11,145 nt of DNA from Lachnospiraceae bacterium (GCA_017652545.1 JAGCAV010000527.1:1-11145); one strand, 5' to 3'. Shown: positions 1 to 8,519, counted from the first letter of the stretch. The notes: generated from the sequence alone by a model not told the origin. Translations and numbers: made by a program.

Positions 1-1056
1 GACCGGAGCCGGATCCAGTTTGACTTCCTGGCCAACAAACCGGTGCCCGGGGAATATGACGGGGAAATACGCGAGATGGGAGGGAGGGTCTTTGTCAGTC
101 CCGGTCTCAACCCGCTGCACTTTCCCGGATACAAACGGTTCGTGGCGGATCTGGTGCACGGCAGTTCAGAAATAAGGATCGTCCACGCGCATAACGAAGC
201 GATGGGGTACTATGCCCTCAAAAGCGCAAAAGACGCCGGAATCCGCGTCAGGATCGCGCATGCGCACAATACGCAGATCATCCGGGATTACAAGTATCCG
301 CTGAAAATGGTCTGCAAGCAGCTCCTTCCCGGTGCAGCAACGGATTACTGGAGCTGCGGCAGGGACGCGGGAATCTACTACTATGGAGAAAAGCGCTGGA
401 ACGCGTCCGGATTCATCCTGCACAACGCGATCGATCTGTCGAGATTCGGGTTCCGGCAGGAAGAACGTGAACGCCTGAGGCAGCTTTATGGTCTGGAAAA
501 AAACTTTGTGATCGGCCATGTCGGAAGGTTCAATGTCCAGAAAAACCACAGCCGTCTGCTGGATATTTTTGCGGAAATCGCAAAGGCAGCTCCCGATGCC
601 CGCCTTGCGCTAATCGGTACAGGTGAGCTGGAGCAGGATGTGAAGGAAAAAGCCAGGACCATGGGAATTCTGGATAAGACGCTCTTCCTGGGGCAGATGG
701 CGAACGTCAACGAATGGTATCAGGCGATGGACTGCTTCGTGCTGCCTTCACTGTTTGAGGGGCTTCCTGTGGTCGGAATCGAGGCCCAGGCGGCCGGTCT
801 GCCTTGCTTCTTCTCTGACCGCGTCACGGATGAGGTGCTGCTCTCGGGGGAGGCGCGCAGAATATCCCTTGAGGCGGAAGATGCGCAGTGGGCGCAAGAG
901 ATCCTGGCTGTAAGGCAGTCGAAAACGGATCGGGCGCAGGGGATGGATATTGTCCGCCAGGCAGGTTATGACATTCATACGGAAGCACGGAAGCTGCAGG
1001 AGATCTATCTGGAGATGGCAGAGCGCGCATATTCCCCAAAGCAGCAGCGGCGCTGA
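1..1056 (+). CDS. Glycosyltransferase family 4 (GT-B fold), 5' end missing
   Basis: The reading frame is open from the first base (codon 1 = base 1) to TGA at 1054-1056, giving 351 visible residues. The true start lies upstream of the window: a GTG at base 43 is only an internal valine, because the preceding codons (DRSRIQFDFLANKP) continue naturally into the family's N-terminal domain. Counted from base 1, the C-terminal nucleotide-sugar-binding half is clear: HVGRFNVQKNH at about 173-183 is the usual start of the second Rossmann domain. PSLFEGLPVVGIEAQAAG carries the EX7E motif of retaining family-4 enzymes, with E253 and E261. It should transfer a sugar from an activated donor onto a lipid-linked repeat unit at the inner membrane face. 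The sugar and linkage cannot be read from sequence. It resembles EpsF/capsule-type transferases and is followed at 59 bases by a second family-4 enzyme. Confidence 0.93.
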   Translation, partial: DRSRIQFDFLANKPVPGEYDGEIREMGGRVFVSPGLNPLHFPGYKRFVADLVHGSSEIRIVHAHNEAMGYYALKSAKDAGIRVRIAHAHNTQIIRDYKYPLKMVCKQLLPGAATDYWSCGRDAGIYYYGEKRWNASGFILHNAIDLSRFGFRQEERERLRQLYGLEKNFVIGHVGRFNVQKNHSRLLDIFAEIAKAAPDARLALIGTGELEQDVKEKARTMGILDKTLFLGQMANVNEWYQAMDCFVLPSLFEGLPVVGIEAQAAGLPCFFSDRVTDEVLLSGEARRISLEAEDAQWAQEILAVRQSKTDRAQGMDIVRQAGYDIHTEARKLQEIYLEMAERAYSPKQQRR

Positions 1057-1114
1057 GTGAAGGGGACCGGGCAGTTAAGACAGCCCGGTCATTGTGAAAG
1101 GATGGAATGAAAAC

Positions 1115-2257
1115 GTGCAGAAAAAACCGAAACGGATCGCAATGATCGGACATAAATTTATTCCATCCCGGGACGGCGGGGTGGAAGTGGTTGTCAGCAA
1201 CCTCGCGCCGCATCTTGTGAAAAACGGATATGATGTGACCTGTTATAACCGGACGAACAAACAGTTCAAAAAGCTTCGGAAAGAGAAGAGCCTTCCGCGG
1301 GAATACCGGGGCGTTCACCTGATCTGGACGCCGACCGTTGACCGCCGTGGGCTGGCAGCCATGTCATCTTCGATCATCGCAACGGTAATGGCTTCCTTCC
1401 GCCCCTTTGATCTGGTGCATTTTCACACGGAGGGACCGTGCGTCCTTTGCTGGCTCCCCAGGCTGCTGGGCAAGAAGGTCGTGGTGACGGTCCACGGACT
1501 GGATCACAGGCGTCAGAAATGGGGCAGGTTCGCTTCAGCGTACATCATGCAGGGCGAGAAAGCGGCTGTCCGCCATGCCAGCAGCATTATTGTGCTGAGT
1601 GAGGGGGTCCGGACATATTTCCGTGAGAAATACGGAAGGGAAACGGTGCTGATCCCCAACGGTATCGATCCGGCTGAGATCCGGCCCGCCTGTGAGATCA
1701 CAAAACAGTTTGGTCTCGCTCCACGGGAGTACATCCTGTTTCTGGGACGCCTGGTGCCGGAGAAAGGCATCCATTACCTGATCAAAGCCTATAAGAAGCT
1801 GCAAACGGACAAAAAACTGGTGATCGTCGGCGGCACGTCGGATACGAATGAGTATGTGCGTCAGCTGTATGACATGGCAGGGGATGACCCCTCCATCATT
1901 TTCACCGGCTTCCAGCAGGGGCTCATCATGGAGGAATTATACAGCAACGCGTATCTGTATGTGCTGCCCAGCGATCTGGAAGGCATGCCGCTTACCCTTC
2001 TGGAGGCCATGAATTACGGATGCTGCTGTGTGACCTCTGATATTGGCGAATGCGCGGACGTTATGGACGGCTCCGGCTTTACTTTCCCCCGCGGGAATGT
2101 GGAAGCTCTGCGGGATACGCTGCAGGATCTGTGCGATCATCCGGAAAAGGCGGAGACGCAGCGGGGAGAAGCCCGGAAAGTCGTTTCATCCAAATACACG
2201 TGGGAGGATATTACGGCACAGACCGACAGGCTGTACAGAAAGCTTCTGGACAGGTGA
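1115..2257 (+). CDS. Glycosyltransferase family 4, rhamnosyltransferase-like
   Basis: Second GT-B glycosyltransferase of the operon. The frame also contains an upstream GTG at 1094, but that codon has no ribosome site. GTG 1115 has AAAGGA at 1097-1102 with a 12-base spacer, so I prefer it (380 residues); ATG 1142 is a further option. Near the N terminus, IGHKFIPSRDGGVEVVV is the glycine-rich acceptor-side loop seen in many polysaccharide rhamnosyl/galactosyl-type transferases, some of which carry a DUF1972-like N-terminal domain. FLGRLVPEKG begins the donor-binding domain at about residue 209. SDLEGMPLTLLEAM carries the EX7E pair E289 and E297. There is no signal peptide or clear membrane helix, so it should act at the cytoplasmic membrane surface. 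Its position between another transferase and the flippase supports a role in repeat-unit extension. The donor sugar is unknown. Confidence 0.92.
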   Translation: MQKKPKRIAMIGHKFIPSRDGGVEVVVSNLAPHLVKNGYDVTCYNRTNKQFKKLRKEKSLPREYRGVHLIWTPTVDRRGLAAMSSSIIATVMASFRPFDLVHFHTEGPCVLCWLPRLLGKKVVVTVHGLDHRRQKWGRFASAYIMQGEKAAVRHASSIIVLSEGVRTYFREKYGRETVLIPNGIDPAEIRPACEITKQFGLAPREYILFLGRLVPEKGIHYLIKAYKKLQTDKKLVIVGGTSDTNEYVRQLYDMAGDDPSIIFTGFQQGLIMEELYSNAYLYVLPSDLEGMPLTLLEAMNYGCCCVTSDIGECADVMDGSGFTFPRGNVEALRDTLQDLCDHPEKAETQRGEARKVVSSKYTWEDITAQTDRLYRKLLDR

Positions 2258-2332
2258 TCCCGGGCATGTGATCAGCATCATCCCGCCGGAAATCTCCTGA
2301 GACTCAATTGAGAAAGGATCACAGAAAAGGTC

Positions 2333-3883
2333 ATGAAACTTGAGCGCACCAGGAATGCTGCCAGGAATATCGTGTTTGACGGAACACTGGAAATGGTCAA
2401 CATGCTTTTTCCCTTCGTCATCCGCTCTGTCATGCTGCATTTTCTGGGAACTGAATATCTGGGGCTGAATGGTCTGTTCAAGTCGCTTCTTACTTTTCTG
2501 AACCTGGCGGAGCTTGGCGTGGGCAGTGCCATGGTGTTCAGCATGTACAAGCCGATTGCCGAGGATGATACCCCGACCATCTGCGCATTGCTGCGCCTGT
2601 ATCGCACTTTCTACCGGATCATCGGTCTGGTCGTCGCGGCGACGGGACTTGTTCTGATGCCTGTCCTGCCGAACCTCATCAAGGGCGACCTTCCTGCCGA
2701 CATGAACCTGTACGTTCTTTACCTGATGAATCTGGGAAACACGGTGATGACGTACTGGCTGTTTGCATATAAAGGCAGCCTGCTGATGGCGCATCAGCGC
2801 AGGGACGTGATCAGCAAGGTCACCCTGCTCGTGCGGATGACGGAATATACCCTGAAAATTCTGATTCTTGTATTAACTCGGAATTATTATCTGTATCTGT
2901 CGGTTCAGCTGCTGTGCCAGCTCGCCGTAAACCTGCTGATCGCAGTGTGCGCAACAAAAATGTACCCGGGGTACGTGACTGTCGGGAAACTGCCGAAGAA
3001 GAAAACCCTGGATATCTTCAGAAGAGTGCGGGATCTGTTCACCTCCAAGCTTTCCGCAACGGTCTTTGATGCCGCGGATACGCTGGTCATTTCCGCCTTC
3101 ATGGGACTGACTGTCCTGGCGCTTTATCAGAATTATTATTTTATCATCACGGCGCTGCGCATGATGCTGATCGTGTTTCTCAATGCCTGTATGGCCGGTG
3201 TCGGCAATAAGCTGGTCATGGAGAGCAAAGAAGCAAATTACCGGGATCTGGAAAAGATCAGCCTTCTTTTCCTCTGGATCCTGGGCGTGACCAGTTCCAT
3301 GCTGCTGTGTATGTATCAGCCGTTCATTCATGTATGGATGGGCGAAGACAATATGCTTGCCGTCGGACTGGTGTTCTGCTTTGTCGTCTATTACTATTCA
3401 ATGGGCGCCAATAAGCTGATCAATATGTTCAAGGACGCGGCAGGCATCTGGAGGGTGGATCGCTGGAGGCCTCTGACTGCTGCTCTGGCCAATCTGAGCC
3501 TGAACCTGATAACCGTGCGCTTCATGGGGCTGTATGGGGTTCTTCTTTCCTCGGTTGTCTCCATTGTCTTCATCCAGATTCCCTGGCTGTTCCACAACCT
3601 TTTCCAGGAGGTCTTCCCCCGTCAGTGCATGGGGAAGTATGCCAGGCTCTTTGGCGGGCTGACGGCGGTTGCCCTGATCTCCTGCGGAGCATCGTGGTTT
3701 GTCTGCGGACTGTTTAAGCTGAATGTATGGTCCACCCTCGTATTGAACGCCGCCCTGAGCTTCCTGGTGCCGAATCTTTTCTTCTTTGCTGTGTATGGGC
3801 GAAATCCTGTTTTCAGGGAAAGTCTTTCGCAATTGAAACGGATCCTCCGATCCGGGGGCCGGACATCGGGCACACCGGATTAG
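2333..3883 (+). CDS. Wzx-like polysaccharide repeat-unit flippase (MOP/MATE-like superfamily)
   Basis: A 516-residue, strongly hydrophobic protein with about 12-14 likely membrane segments, the usual size for Wzx/RfbX translocases (about 420-520 residues). ATG 2333 is preceded by AAAAGG with a short spacer. The N-terminal stretch TEYLGLNGLFKSLLTFLNLA followed by ELGVGSAMVFSMYKPIAEDD (about residues 40-80) is typical of clostridial O-antigen/capsule flippases annotated as lipopolysaccharide biosynthesis proteins. Basic cytoplasmic loops separate hydrophobic blocks, for example KLPKKKTLDIFRRVRD near 220-235. It should move undecaprenyl-diphosphate-linked oligosaccharide from the inner to the outer membrane face. 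The gene lies between transferase genes, which fits a Wzx/Wzy pathway. No Wzy polymerase is visible here, and a polymerase role for this protein is less likely given its family-specific N terminus. Confidence 0.9.
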   Translation: MKLERTRNAARNIVFDGTLEMVNMLFPFVIRSVMLHFLGTEYLGLNGLFKSLLTFLNLAELGVGSAMVFSMYKPIAEDDTPTICALLRLYRTFYRIIGLVVAATGLVLMPVLPNLIKGDLPADMNLYVLYLMNLGNTVMTYWLFAYKGSLLMAHQRRDVISKVTLLVRMTEYTLKILILVLTRNYYLYLSVQLLCQLAVNLLIAVCATKMYPGYVTVGKLPKKKTLDIFRRVRDLFTSKLSATVFDAADTLVISAFMGLTVLALYQNYYFIITALRMMLIVFLNACMAGVGNKLVMESKEANYRDLEKISLLFLWILGVTSSMLLCMYQPFIHVWMGEDNMLAVGLVFCFVVYYYSMGANKLINMFKDAAGIWRVDRWRPLTAALANLSLNLITVRFMGLYGVLLSSVVSIVFIQIPWLFHNLFQEVFPRQCMGKYARLFGGLTAVALISCGASWFVCGLFKLNVWSTLVLNAALSFLVPNLFFFAVYGRNPVFRESLSQLKRILRSGGRTSGTPD

Positions 3884-3926
3884 TTATTGTCCCGGATACC
3901 GACGAAAGAAAGGGGAACAAGAGAGA

Positions 3927-4949
3927 ATGATCAGCGTAATCGTGCCGGTTTATAAGGTGGAGAAATATCTGAGGCGGTGTGTGGACAGTATCCTTGCCCA
4001 GACCTTCCCTGATTTTGAACTGCTGCTGATTGATGACGGCTCGCCGGACGGGTGCCCGCAGATCTGTGACGAATATGCCGGACGTGACCCCCGTGTGAGA
4101 GTCATTCACAAGCCCAACGGCGGACTGATCTCAGCCCGGAACGAAGGGATCCGTGCAGCCGGGGGAGAGTATGTCTGTATTGTGGATGGGGATGACTGGG
4201 CCTGTGAAAACATGCTGCAGTTTATCCATGATACGGTTGAACACTCCCCGGTACCCCTCGATATGGTGCTTTTCGCGGCACACAACGTATATGAGGATCA
4301 TCTGGAAGAAACGGTCAACGAAGTTCCGGAAGGGTTTTATGACAGGGAACGGCTGGAAAAAGAGATCTTCCCGTATTTACTGATCGATTCGCGCAGCGGA
4401 CTTCAGGGAGGTGTGATCCAGGCGCACACCTGGGATAAGGCGTTTAAGCGGGAACTGCTGGCTCAGCATTATACCCGTGAGGAAAGAATCCGCGTCTTTA
4501 CCGATGTGCCCATGACCTATGAATGCCTTCTGTACTCCCGGAATGTACATATATGCAATGAACATCTGTATATGTACAATAAAACGAACGAAGGGTCTAT
4601 CCGCGCAAAGAGCCGCGAGAATCTTCTTACAGAAAGCTTCAGATATCTGATCATGTATATGCGGGAGCATCTTGGCGGTCTGGGACCGTCCACAGACCGT
4701 CAGCTCAACCAGTATGCAGCCATGCTGATCATTCGTACGGGAAAGTGGCGCGCCAGGACGGATCCCTCGCTGCTCGTAGCTGCGCGGCATATGAAGGAAG
4801 GGCTGCGTGAGTCGGATATGCTGTCATTTGTGTCCGTAAAGGGTTTGCCCCGAAAGGTGGGCGCGGTTATATTGTTGTTTAAGATGCGTCTGTATGTACC
4901 GGCCATGCTTCTTTGTGCAGCCAGGGTCAGACAGGAGAAAAGCAGGTGA
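3927..4949 (+). CDS. Glycosyltransferase family 2 (GT-A fold)
   Basis: A 340-residue inverting-type transferase. It begins at ATG 3927 after a purine-rich leader (AAAGGGGAACAAGAGAGA). The GT-A core is complete: SVIVPVYKVEKYLRRCVDSI at the N terminus, the nucleotide-binding DDGS at residues 36-39, SARNEGI at about 69-75, and the metal-binding DxD-type VDGDDW at about 86-91 (D87, D89, D90). HTWDKAFKREL near 166-176 and FTDVPMTYE near 190-200 match the acceptor/base region of WcaA/EpsJ-like capsule transferases. The C-terminal tail is basic with a hydrophobic patch (VGAVILLFKMRLYVPAMLLC) that may anchor it to the membrane. It probably adds a sugar to the lipid-linked repeat unit. Sugar specificity is not readable. 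Confidence 0.93.
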   Translation: MISVIVPVYKVEKYLRRCVDSILAQTFPDFELLLIDDGSPDGCPQICDEYAGRDPRVRVIHKPNGGLISARNEGIRAAGGEYVCIVDGDDWACENMLQFIHDTVEHSPVPLDMVLFAAHNVYEDHLEETVNEVPEGFYDRERLEKEIFPYLLIDSRSGLQGGVIQAHTWDKAFKRELLAQHYTREERIRVFTDVPMTYECLLYSRNVHICNEHLYMYNKTNEGSIRAKSRENLLTESFRYLIMYMREHLGGLGPSTDRQLNQYAAMLIIRTGKWRARTDPSLLVAARHMKEGLRESDMLSFVSVKGLPRKVGAVILLFKMRLYVPAMLLCAARVRQEKSR

Positions 4950-4958
4950 AACAGCCGT

Positions 4959-4978
4959 GATGACACACTGAAGTCATC
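4959..4978. repeat. Short inverted repeat between GT2 and the phosphoglycosyltransferase gene
   Basis: GATGAC (4959-4964) and GTCATC (4973-4978) could form a 6-bp stem with an 8-base loop in the 76-base gap. There is no following T-run, so it is not a convincing intrinsic terminator. It could be a weak mRNA processing or stability structure, or chance. A second small dyad, ATGTTC-AG-GAACAT, follows at about 4989-5002, too tight to form an RNA hairpin. Confidence 0.3.
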
Positions 4979-5025
4979 CGGCAGGGATATGTTCAGGAAC
5001 ATCCGGACAATGGAGGGCAGGTAAA

Positions 5026-6516
5026 ATGTATAAAAGAAGAATACGTGGCTGGTCTCAGCATATTGATTTTATGGTTCTTGACAATCTATGCCTTTTTGTC
5101 AGCCTTCTGATCGGGTTCTTTCTCGTTGAAAAAGAAGGGGTGCTCGTTTCCCGTTTTTTCTGGAGGATGGTTCTGGAAGCCACTCTGGTAAATCTGGTCG
5201 TGATCATTGTCCTGGATACGTATCACAGCGTGCTGCATCATACGCCCTGGGATGAGATGATCAGGCTTCTTGCACAGACAGGATATGTAATCCTCATCCT
5301 TCTGGTCTTCCGGCTGCTGAGCCAGACACCTGAAACCGACCTGGCAAAAATCGCGGTTTATTCCATCCCTCTTTATGTCCTGACCTGCTATATCATGAGA
5401 CAGACATATAAGAGCTTTCTGAGGAAAAAGCATCACATACTCAACCGGCATTCCCTCCTCATCGCGCTTGAAACCTCCCAGATTCCCACGGTTATTCCGC
5501 GCATTCTCAGGTCGAATTACGGAATATACCGGTTCAGCGGCATTGCGCTTATGGGAGATGATCCTTCCGAAACGAAGGCACGGGAGTATCTGCGTTCACT
5601 CAGAGGACAGTTTCCGGAGATCGAAACGATCCCCATCGTAGCCACAGCCGATACACTGGAGCAGTATCTGACCAATAACTGGGTGGATGAGGTATATCTG
5701 GATGTGCCGCCCAAAGACGACCTGCCTGTGGACCTGATCAACAGCCTTATGCTTATGGGCATTACCATACATACCGCCCTCACAAACCTGGACGAGATCG
5801 AATCAAGACATAAAAACGTGGAATGGATCTGTGGTCACCTGACCATCACGACATCCCTTGGCTATATCACGGGTCGAGATGTCCTGCTCAAGCGGCTCAT
5901 GGATATCGCCGGAGGACTGGTCGGTTCCCTGATCACCGTGATTCTCACGATTCCCGTGGGACTGGCCATTTTCGTGTCCGACCCGGGACCCATCTTTTTC
6001 TCACAGATCCGGATCGGCGAGAACGGGAAAAAGTTCAAGATGTACAAGTTCCGCAGCATGTATAAGGATGCGGAAGCACGCAAGAAGCAGCTTGCGCAGA
6101 AGAGCGGTCAGGAGGACCAGCTCATGTTCAAGATGGAACATGATCCGAGGATCATCGGACAGAAGGAGCTTCCCGACGGGAGATGGAAAAAGGGAGTCGG
6201 CGGATGGATTCGGGACCTGTCTGTGGATGAGTTTCCCCAGTTCTTCAATGTGCTGAAGGGAGATATGTCCCTGGTCGGCACCCGGCCTCCGACGGTGGAT
6301 GAATGGGACCGGTACGAACCTTTCCACCGTGCCAGAATGTCTACGCGGCCGGGGATCACCGGCCTCTGGCAGGTGAGCGGCCGCAGCAAGATCCGTGACT
6401 TTGACACGGTGGTCCGCCTGGACCGGGAATACATCGAAAACTGGTCCCTCAAGCAGGACATTCATATTTTATTCAAGACCGTAGGAGTCGTGCTTACCCG
6501 TAAGGGGGCTATGTAG
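5026..6516 (+). CDS. Polyprenyl-phosphate phosphoglycosyltransferase starting repeat-unit synthesis (WbaP/WcaJ type)
   Basis: A 496-residue initiating transferase: it moves a sugar-1-phosphate from a nucleotide sugar to undecaprenyl phosphate at the inner membrane face, the first step of exopolysaccharide or capsule assembly. ATG 5026 follows GGAGGGCAGGTAAA. Residues about 15-125 contain four likely membrane helices. About 140-265 is a Rossmann/CoA-binding-like regulatory domain. The catalytic bacterial sugar transferase domain starts near 285 with LLKRLMDIAGG, a re-entrant hydrophobic helix at about 295-318, and SDPGPIFFSQIRIGENGKKF. The catalytic Asp-Glu pair is D401-E402 in LSVDEFPQFFNVLKGDMSLV, followed by GTRPP and RPGITGLWQVSGRS (441-454). 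Length and architecture match long polyprenyl glycosylphosphotransferases. It is the last gene of the visible operon, although it acts first in the pathway. The sugar (Glc, Gal or an acetamido sugar) is not determinable. Confidence 0.94.
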   Translation: MYKRRIRGWSQHIDFMVLDNLCLFVSLLIGFFLVEKEGVLVSRFFWRMVLEATLVNLVVIIVLDTYHSVLHHTPWDEMIRLLAQTGYVILILLVFRLLSQTPETDLAKIAVYSIPLYVLTCYIMRQTYKSFLRKKHHILNRHSLLIALETSQIPTVIPRILRSNYGIYRFSGIALMGDDPSETKAREYLRSLRGQFPEIETIPIVATADTLEQYLTNNWVDEVYLDVPPKDDLPVDLINSLMLMGITIHTALTNLDEIESRHKNVEWICGHLTITTSLGYITGRDVLLKRLMDIAGGLVGSLITVILTIPVGLAIFVSDPGPIFFSQIRIGENGKKFKMYKFRSMYKDAEARKKQLAQKSGQEDQLMFKMEHDPRIIGQKELPDGRWKKGVGGWIRDLSVDEFPQFFNVLKGDMSLVGTRPPTVDEWDRYEPFHRARMSTRPGITGLWQVSGRSKIRDFDTVVRLDREYIENWSLKQDIHILFKTVGVVLTRKGAM

Positions 6517-6559
6517 ACGATCTTTATCTTCAGGTCACATGTTCCGCCGGCATCCCGCC

Positions 6560-7690
6560 TCAGGAGAGTTCCTCCCAGGCCTTTTTCAGTGACTCAATAA
6601 TGGGCAGATGCTGCGGACAGGCCTCTTCGCAGGCACCGCATTCCACACAGTTGTCAGGCGTACTTCCGTTTTTGATGATACTCTTAAGACCGTCGTCCTC
6701 CTTCGGATCAATGCCGTAGAGCGACACCTTGTTCCAGGTGGAAAACAGCCCGGGGATGTTCACCCCGTTCGGGCATGGCATGCAGTAGCGGCAGTTAGTG
6801 CATCCGATCTTCGTGCGGCTGTTGTAGGCATCGCGTACATCATCGATCAGCTTCAGTTCCTCCTGCGTCATGATCCCGGGCTCCACTGTGTCGAAAATGC
6901 GGAGGTTATCGTCGACCTGCTCCGCTTCATTGCAGCCGGAGAGAACCGTAGCGACCTCAGGATGATTGCACAGCCAGCGAAAAGCCCATTCCACGGGAGA
7001 GCGCTTTACAGGGAAGGCATCGTAGAGGGCCTGTACATTGTCCGGCGCCTTCGCCAGGCGGCCGCCCAGAAGACCTTCCATAATGACCACAGGAATGCCC
7101 ATGCTTCCGGCAAGCTCAAGCCCTTTTGTGCCTGCCTGGTTGCAGACGTCCATGAAATTGTACTGGATCTGGACCATGTCCCAGTCATAGTCCTTCAGGA
7201 TATACTCAAACTCATCGTAAGGTCCGTGGAAGGAGAAGCATTTGAAGCGGATCTTCCCGCTTTTTTTCAGTTCATCAAAAAACGCCGGCGCACCGATCGA
7301 TTTGAAATAATCCCAACGCTCCCGGTTGATCGCGTGCATGAGATAAAAGTCGATATGGTCCGTCTGCAGCTTCTCAAGTTCGCTCTCGAACACTCTTTCC
7401 ATGTCTTCACGGCTTTTTACATGCTCCACCGGAACCTTGGTCGCGATGGTCACTCTTTCGCGATAACCGTCTCTGAGTGCCTTCCCCAGAACGATCTCTG
7501 AAGTCTGATCCAGATAGACATAGGCGGTATCGATGTAGGTCACGCCGCCGTCGATCGCTCTTCGAATCAGGGAGATGGCTTTGCCCTCATCGATGATACT
7601 GTCACCTGATGCTTTCCCGTTAAAACGCATGCAGCCCAGCCCGAAGGCGGAGCCTTTGATTCCAAGTTTCCCGAATTCGCGGTATTTCAT
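6560..7690 (-). CDS. Aldo/keto reductase with C-terminal 4Fe-4S dicluster domain
   Basis: A 376-residue protein starting at ATG 7690 (complement) behind GAGGTG. Residues 1-290 form an aldo/keto reductase (alpha/beta)8 barrel with the full catalytic tetrad: D54 and Y59 in YIDTAYVY, K85 in ATKVP, H119 in LMHAI. The tail carries two cysteine clusters: C297-C300-C303-C306P, then C348-C351-C354-C358P, each suited to one [4Fe-4S] centre. This fused layout is common in anaerobic Firmicutes. The Fe-S tail suggests electron exchange with a ferredoxin or a partner flavoprotein rather than simple NADPH chemistry, but the substrate is unknown. The gene converges on the polysaccharide operon with 43 bases between stops and shows no functional link to it. 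Its promoter is visible at 7785-7813. Confidence 0.95.
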   Translation of the reverse strand: MKYREFGKLGIKGSAFGLGCMRFNGKASGDSIIDEGKAISLIRRAIDGGVTYIDTAYVYLDQTSEIVLGKALRDGYRERVTIATKVPVEHVKSREDMERVFESELEKLQTDHIDFYLMHAINRERWDYFKSIGAPAFFDELKKSGKIRFKCFSFHGPYDEFEYILKDYDWDMVQIQYNFMDVCNQAGTKGLELAGSMGIPVVIMEGLLGGRLAKAPDNVQALYDAFPVKRSPVEWAFRWLCNHPEVATVLSGCNEAEQVDDNLRIFDTVEPGIMTQEELKLIDDVRDAYNSRTKIGCTNCRYCMPCPNGVNIPGLFSTWNKVSLYGIDPKEDDGLKSIIKNGSTPDNCVECGACEEACPQHLPIIESLKKAWEELS

Positions 7691-7784
7691 TTCTTACACC
7701 TCAGTCCGCAGCCTTTCAGGCAGCGGATACCACCTTTCTCCCGGATATACCGGACATGTATCGACTGTGTTTTCTGTGTAAACT

Positions 7785-7813
7785 ATTATGCCAGTTTTTA
7801 TCCCTGATGACAA
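7785..7813 (-). promoter_or_regulatory. Sigma-A-type promoter of the aldo/keto reductase
   Basis: On the minus strand, TTGTCA (7808-7813) and CATAAT (7785-7790) are separated by exactly 17 bases, with TG at the extended position just before the -10. The predicted transcript start is near 7778, leaving a leader of about 88 bases before ATG 7690. No terminator-like or riboswitch structure was recognised in that leader. Confidence 0.6.
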
Positions 7814-7950
7814 GATGCCGGGAAACATGGGCTTGTGGTGTTCAATCCGTTCACACGCACAGCATACTGAATGGCCGATTCCGTATTGGTTTAATGGGCG
7901 GACGACGCAGGCCGGCGTGCATATTTTATGTGGTTTAATAGATTATACTG

Positions 7951-7959
7951 TGCTAAAAT
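7951..7959 (+). promoter_or_regulatory. Possible extended -10 promoter for the HD gene
   Basis: TGCTAAAAT is a TGn extended -10 (TAAAAT at 7954-7959) in an AT-rich stretch. The -35 region 17 bases upstream (TGGTTT) is weak. TATACT at 7944-7949 is an overlapping alternative. A start near 7966 would give a leader of about 80 bases to ATG 8049. Confidence 0.35.
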
Positions 7960-8048
7960 ATTGTCTGAATGGAATGTATGTGGACGGATGCGAACGGAAC
8001 AGATTATCAGAACAACGGAGAGAAAGTGAGCTTCCGGGGAGAAAAAGT

Positions 8049-8519
8049 ATGGAACATGGGTGGAGATGGGGGAATCCGATCATCGAACGGGAAGGCAGGG
8101 ATATCCTCGAATCCGAGCGTTTCAGGCGGGCCTGGGATACCGGACATCACATGAAAACAAACATAGCCCGTCACTCTCTGGCAGTGACGGAGTATGCGCT
8201 TTATCTGTATAAAAAGGGACACTATCCGCATACGGATATCCGGGATCTCGTCCGTGCCTGCCTGCTTCATGATATCGGCATGACAGATGAGATCATTCAT
8301 GAGAGTGTCTCTTTTATGAAAGCCTATTCGCATCCCAGACGAAGCGCGGAGATTGCCGTGAAGGAGTATGGAGCAAACAGGATACAGGCAGATGCCATCC
8401 TCCATCACATGTGGCCGATCTGCATTTTTCCTCCGCGCACAAGCGTGGGATGGCTTCTGCTGCGGGCGGATAAGAAATGCTCGAGGAAAGATATCGTCAG
8501 GTTCCTCAAAAGGAGATGA
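8049..8519 (+). CDS. Small HD-domain phosphohydrolase
   Basis: A 156-residue protein. I chose ATG 8049 because GGGGAG at 8036-8041 lies 7 bases upstream and the HD fold begins soon after; the open frame further upstream looks non-coding. The HD metal-site pattern is present: H42 in ARHSLAV, the HD pair H74-D75 in CLLHDIGM, H95 in YSHPRRSA, H119-H120 in ILHHMW, and a late aspartate D141 in RADKKCS. Proteins of this size and pattern are metal-dependent phosphohydrolases that may act on nucleotides or other phosphate esters; the substrate cannot be inferred. The late tryptophan- and cysteine-containing segment is typical of short uncharacterised clostridial HD proteins. It is followed at 93 bases by a VOC gene on the same strand, possibly separately transcribed. 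No sensor or cyclic-di-nucleotide domain is attached. Confidence 0.85.
   Translation: MEHGWRWGNPIIEREGRDILESERFRRAWDTGHHMKTNIARHSLAVTEYALYLYKKGHYPHTDIRDLVRACLLHDIGMTDEIIHESVSFMKAYSHPRRSAEIAVKEYGANRIQADAILHHMWPICIFPPRTSVGWLLLRADKKCSRKDIVRFLKRR

Larger units (their letters stand above)
7691..8048. other. Divergent intergenic region between the reductase and the HD gene
   Basis: This 358-base stretch holds the reductase leader and promoter on the left and the probable HD-gene promoter and leader on the right. I recognise no riboswitch, tRNA, repeat or coding signal in it. The frame upstream of the HD gene happens to be free of stop codons back to ATG 7788, but that ATG sits inside the reductase -10 box, and the encoded residues are low-complexity in style and unlike an HD protein. 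Confidence 0.6.

Noticed and set aside
43..1056. GTG 43 as the start of the first glycosyltransferase
   Set aside because: The frame is open to base 1 and the upstream residues continue the family's N-terminal domain; no ribosome site precedes base 43.
2186..2794. 202-codon minus-strand open frame across the flippase start
   Set aside because: Composition is rich in H, Q, R and K, as expected from the complement of membrane-protein codons; it covers two real genes and an intergenic gap.
6517..6559. Bidirectional terminator between the polysaccharide operon and the reductase
   Set aside because: I found no stem of useful length followed by a T-run on either strand in this 43-base gap.
6608..7501. 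297-codon plus-strand open frame opposite the aldo/keto reductase
   Set aside because: It is antisense to a gene with a full catalytic tetrad and Fe-S motifs; its product has no recognisable domain and a composition typical of a shadow frame.
7788..8048. N-terminal extension of the HD protein by 87 codons back to ATG 7788
   Set aside because: The ATG lies inside the reductase -10 box, there is no ribosome site, the residues look non-coding, and ATG 8049 has a good GGGGAG at 7 bases.
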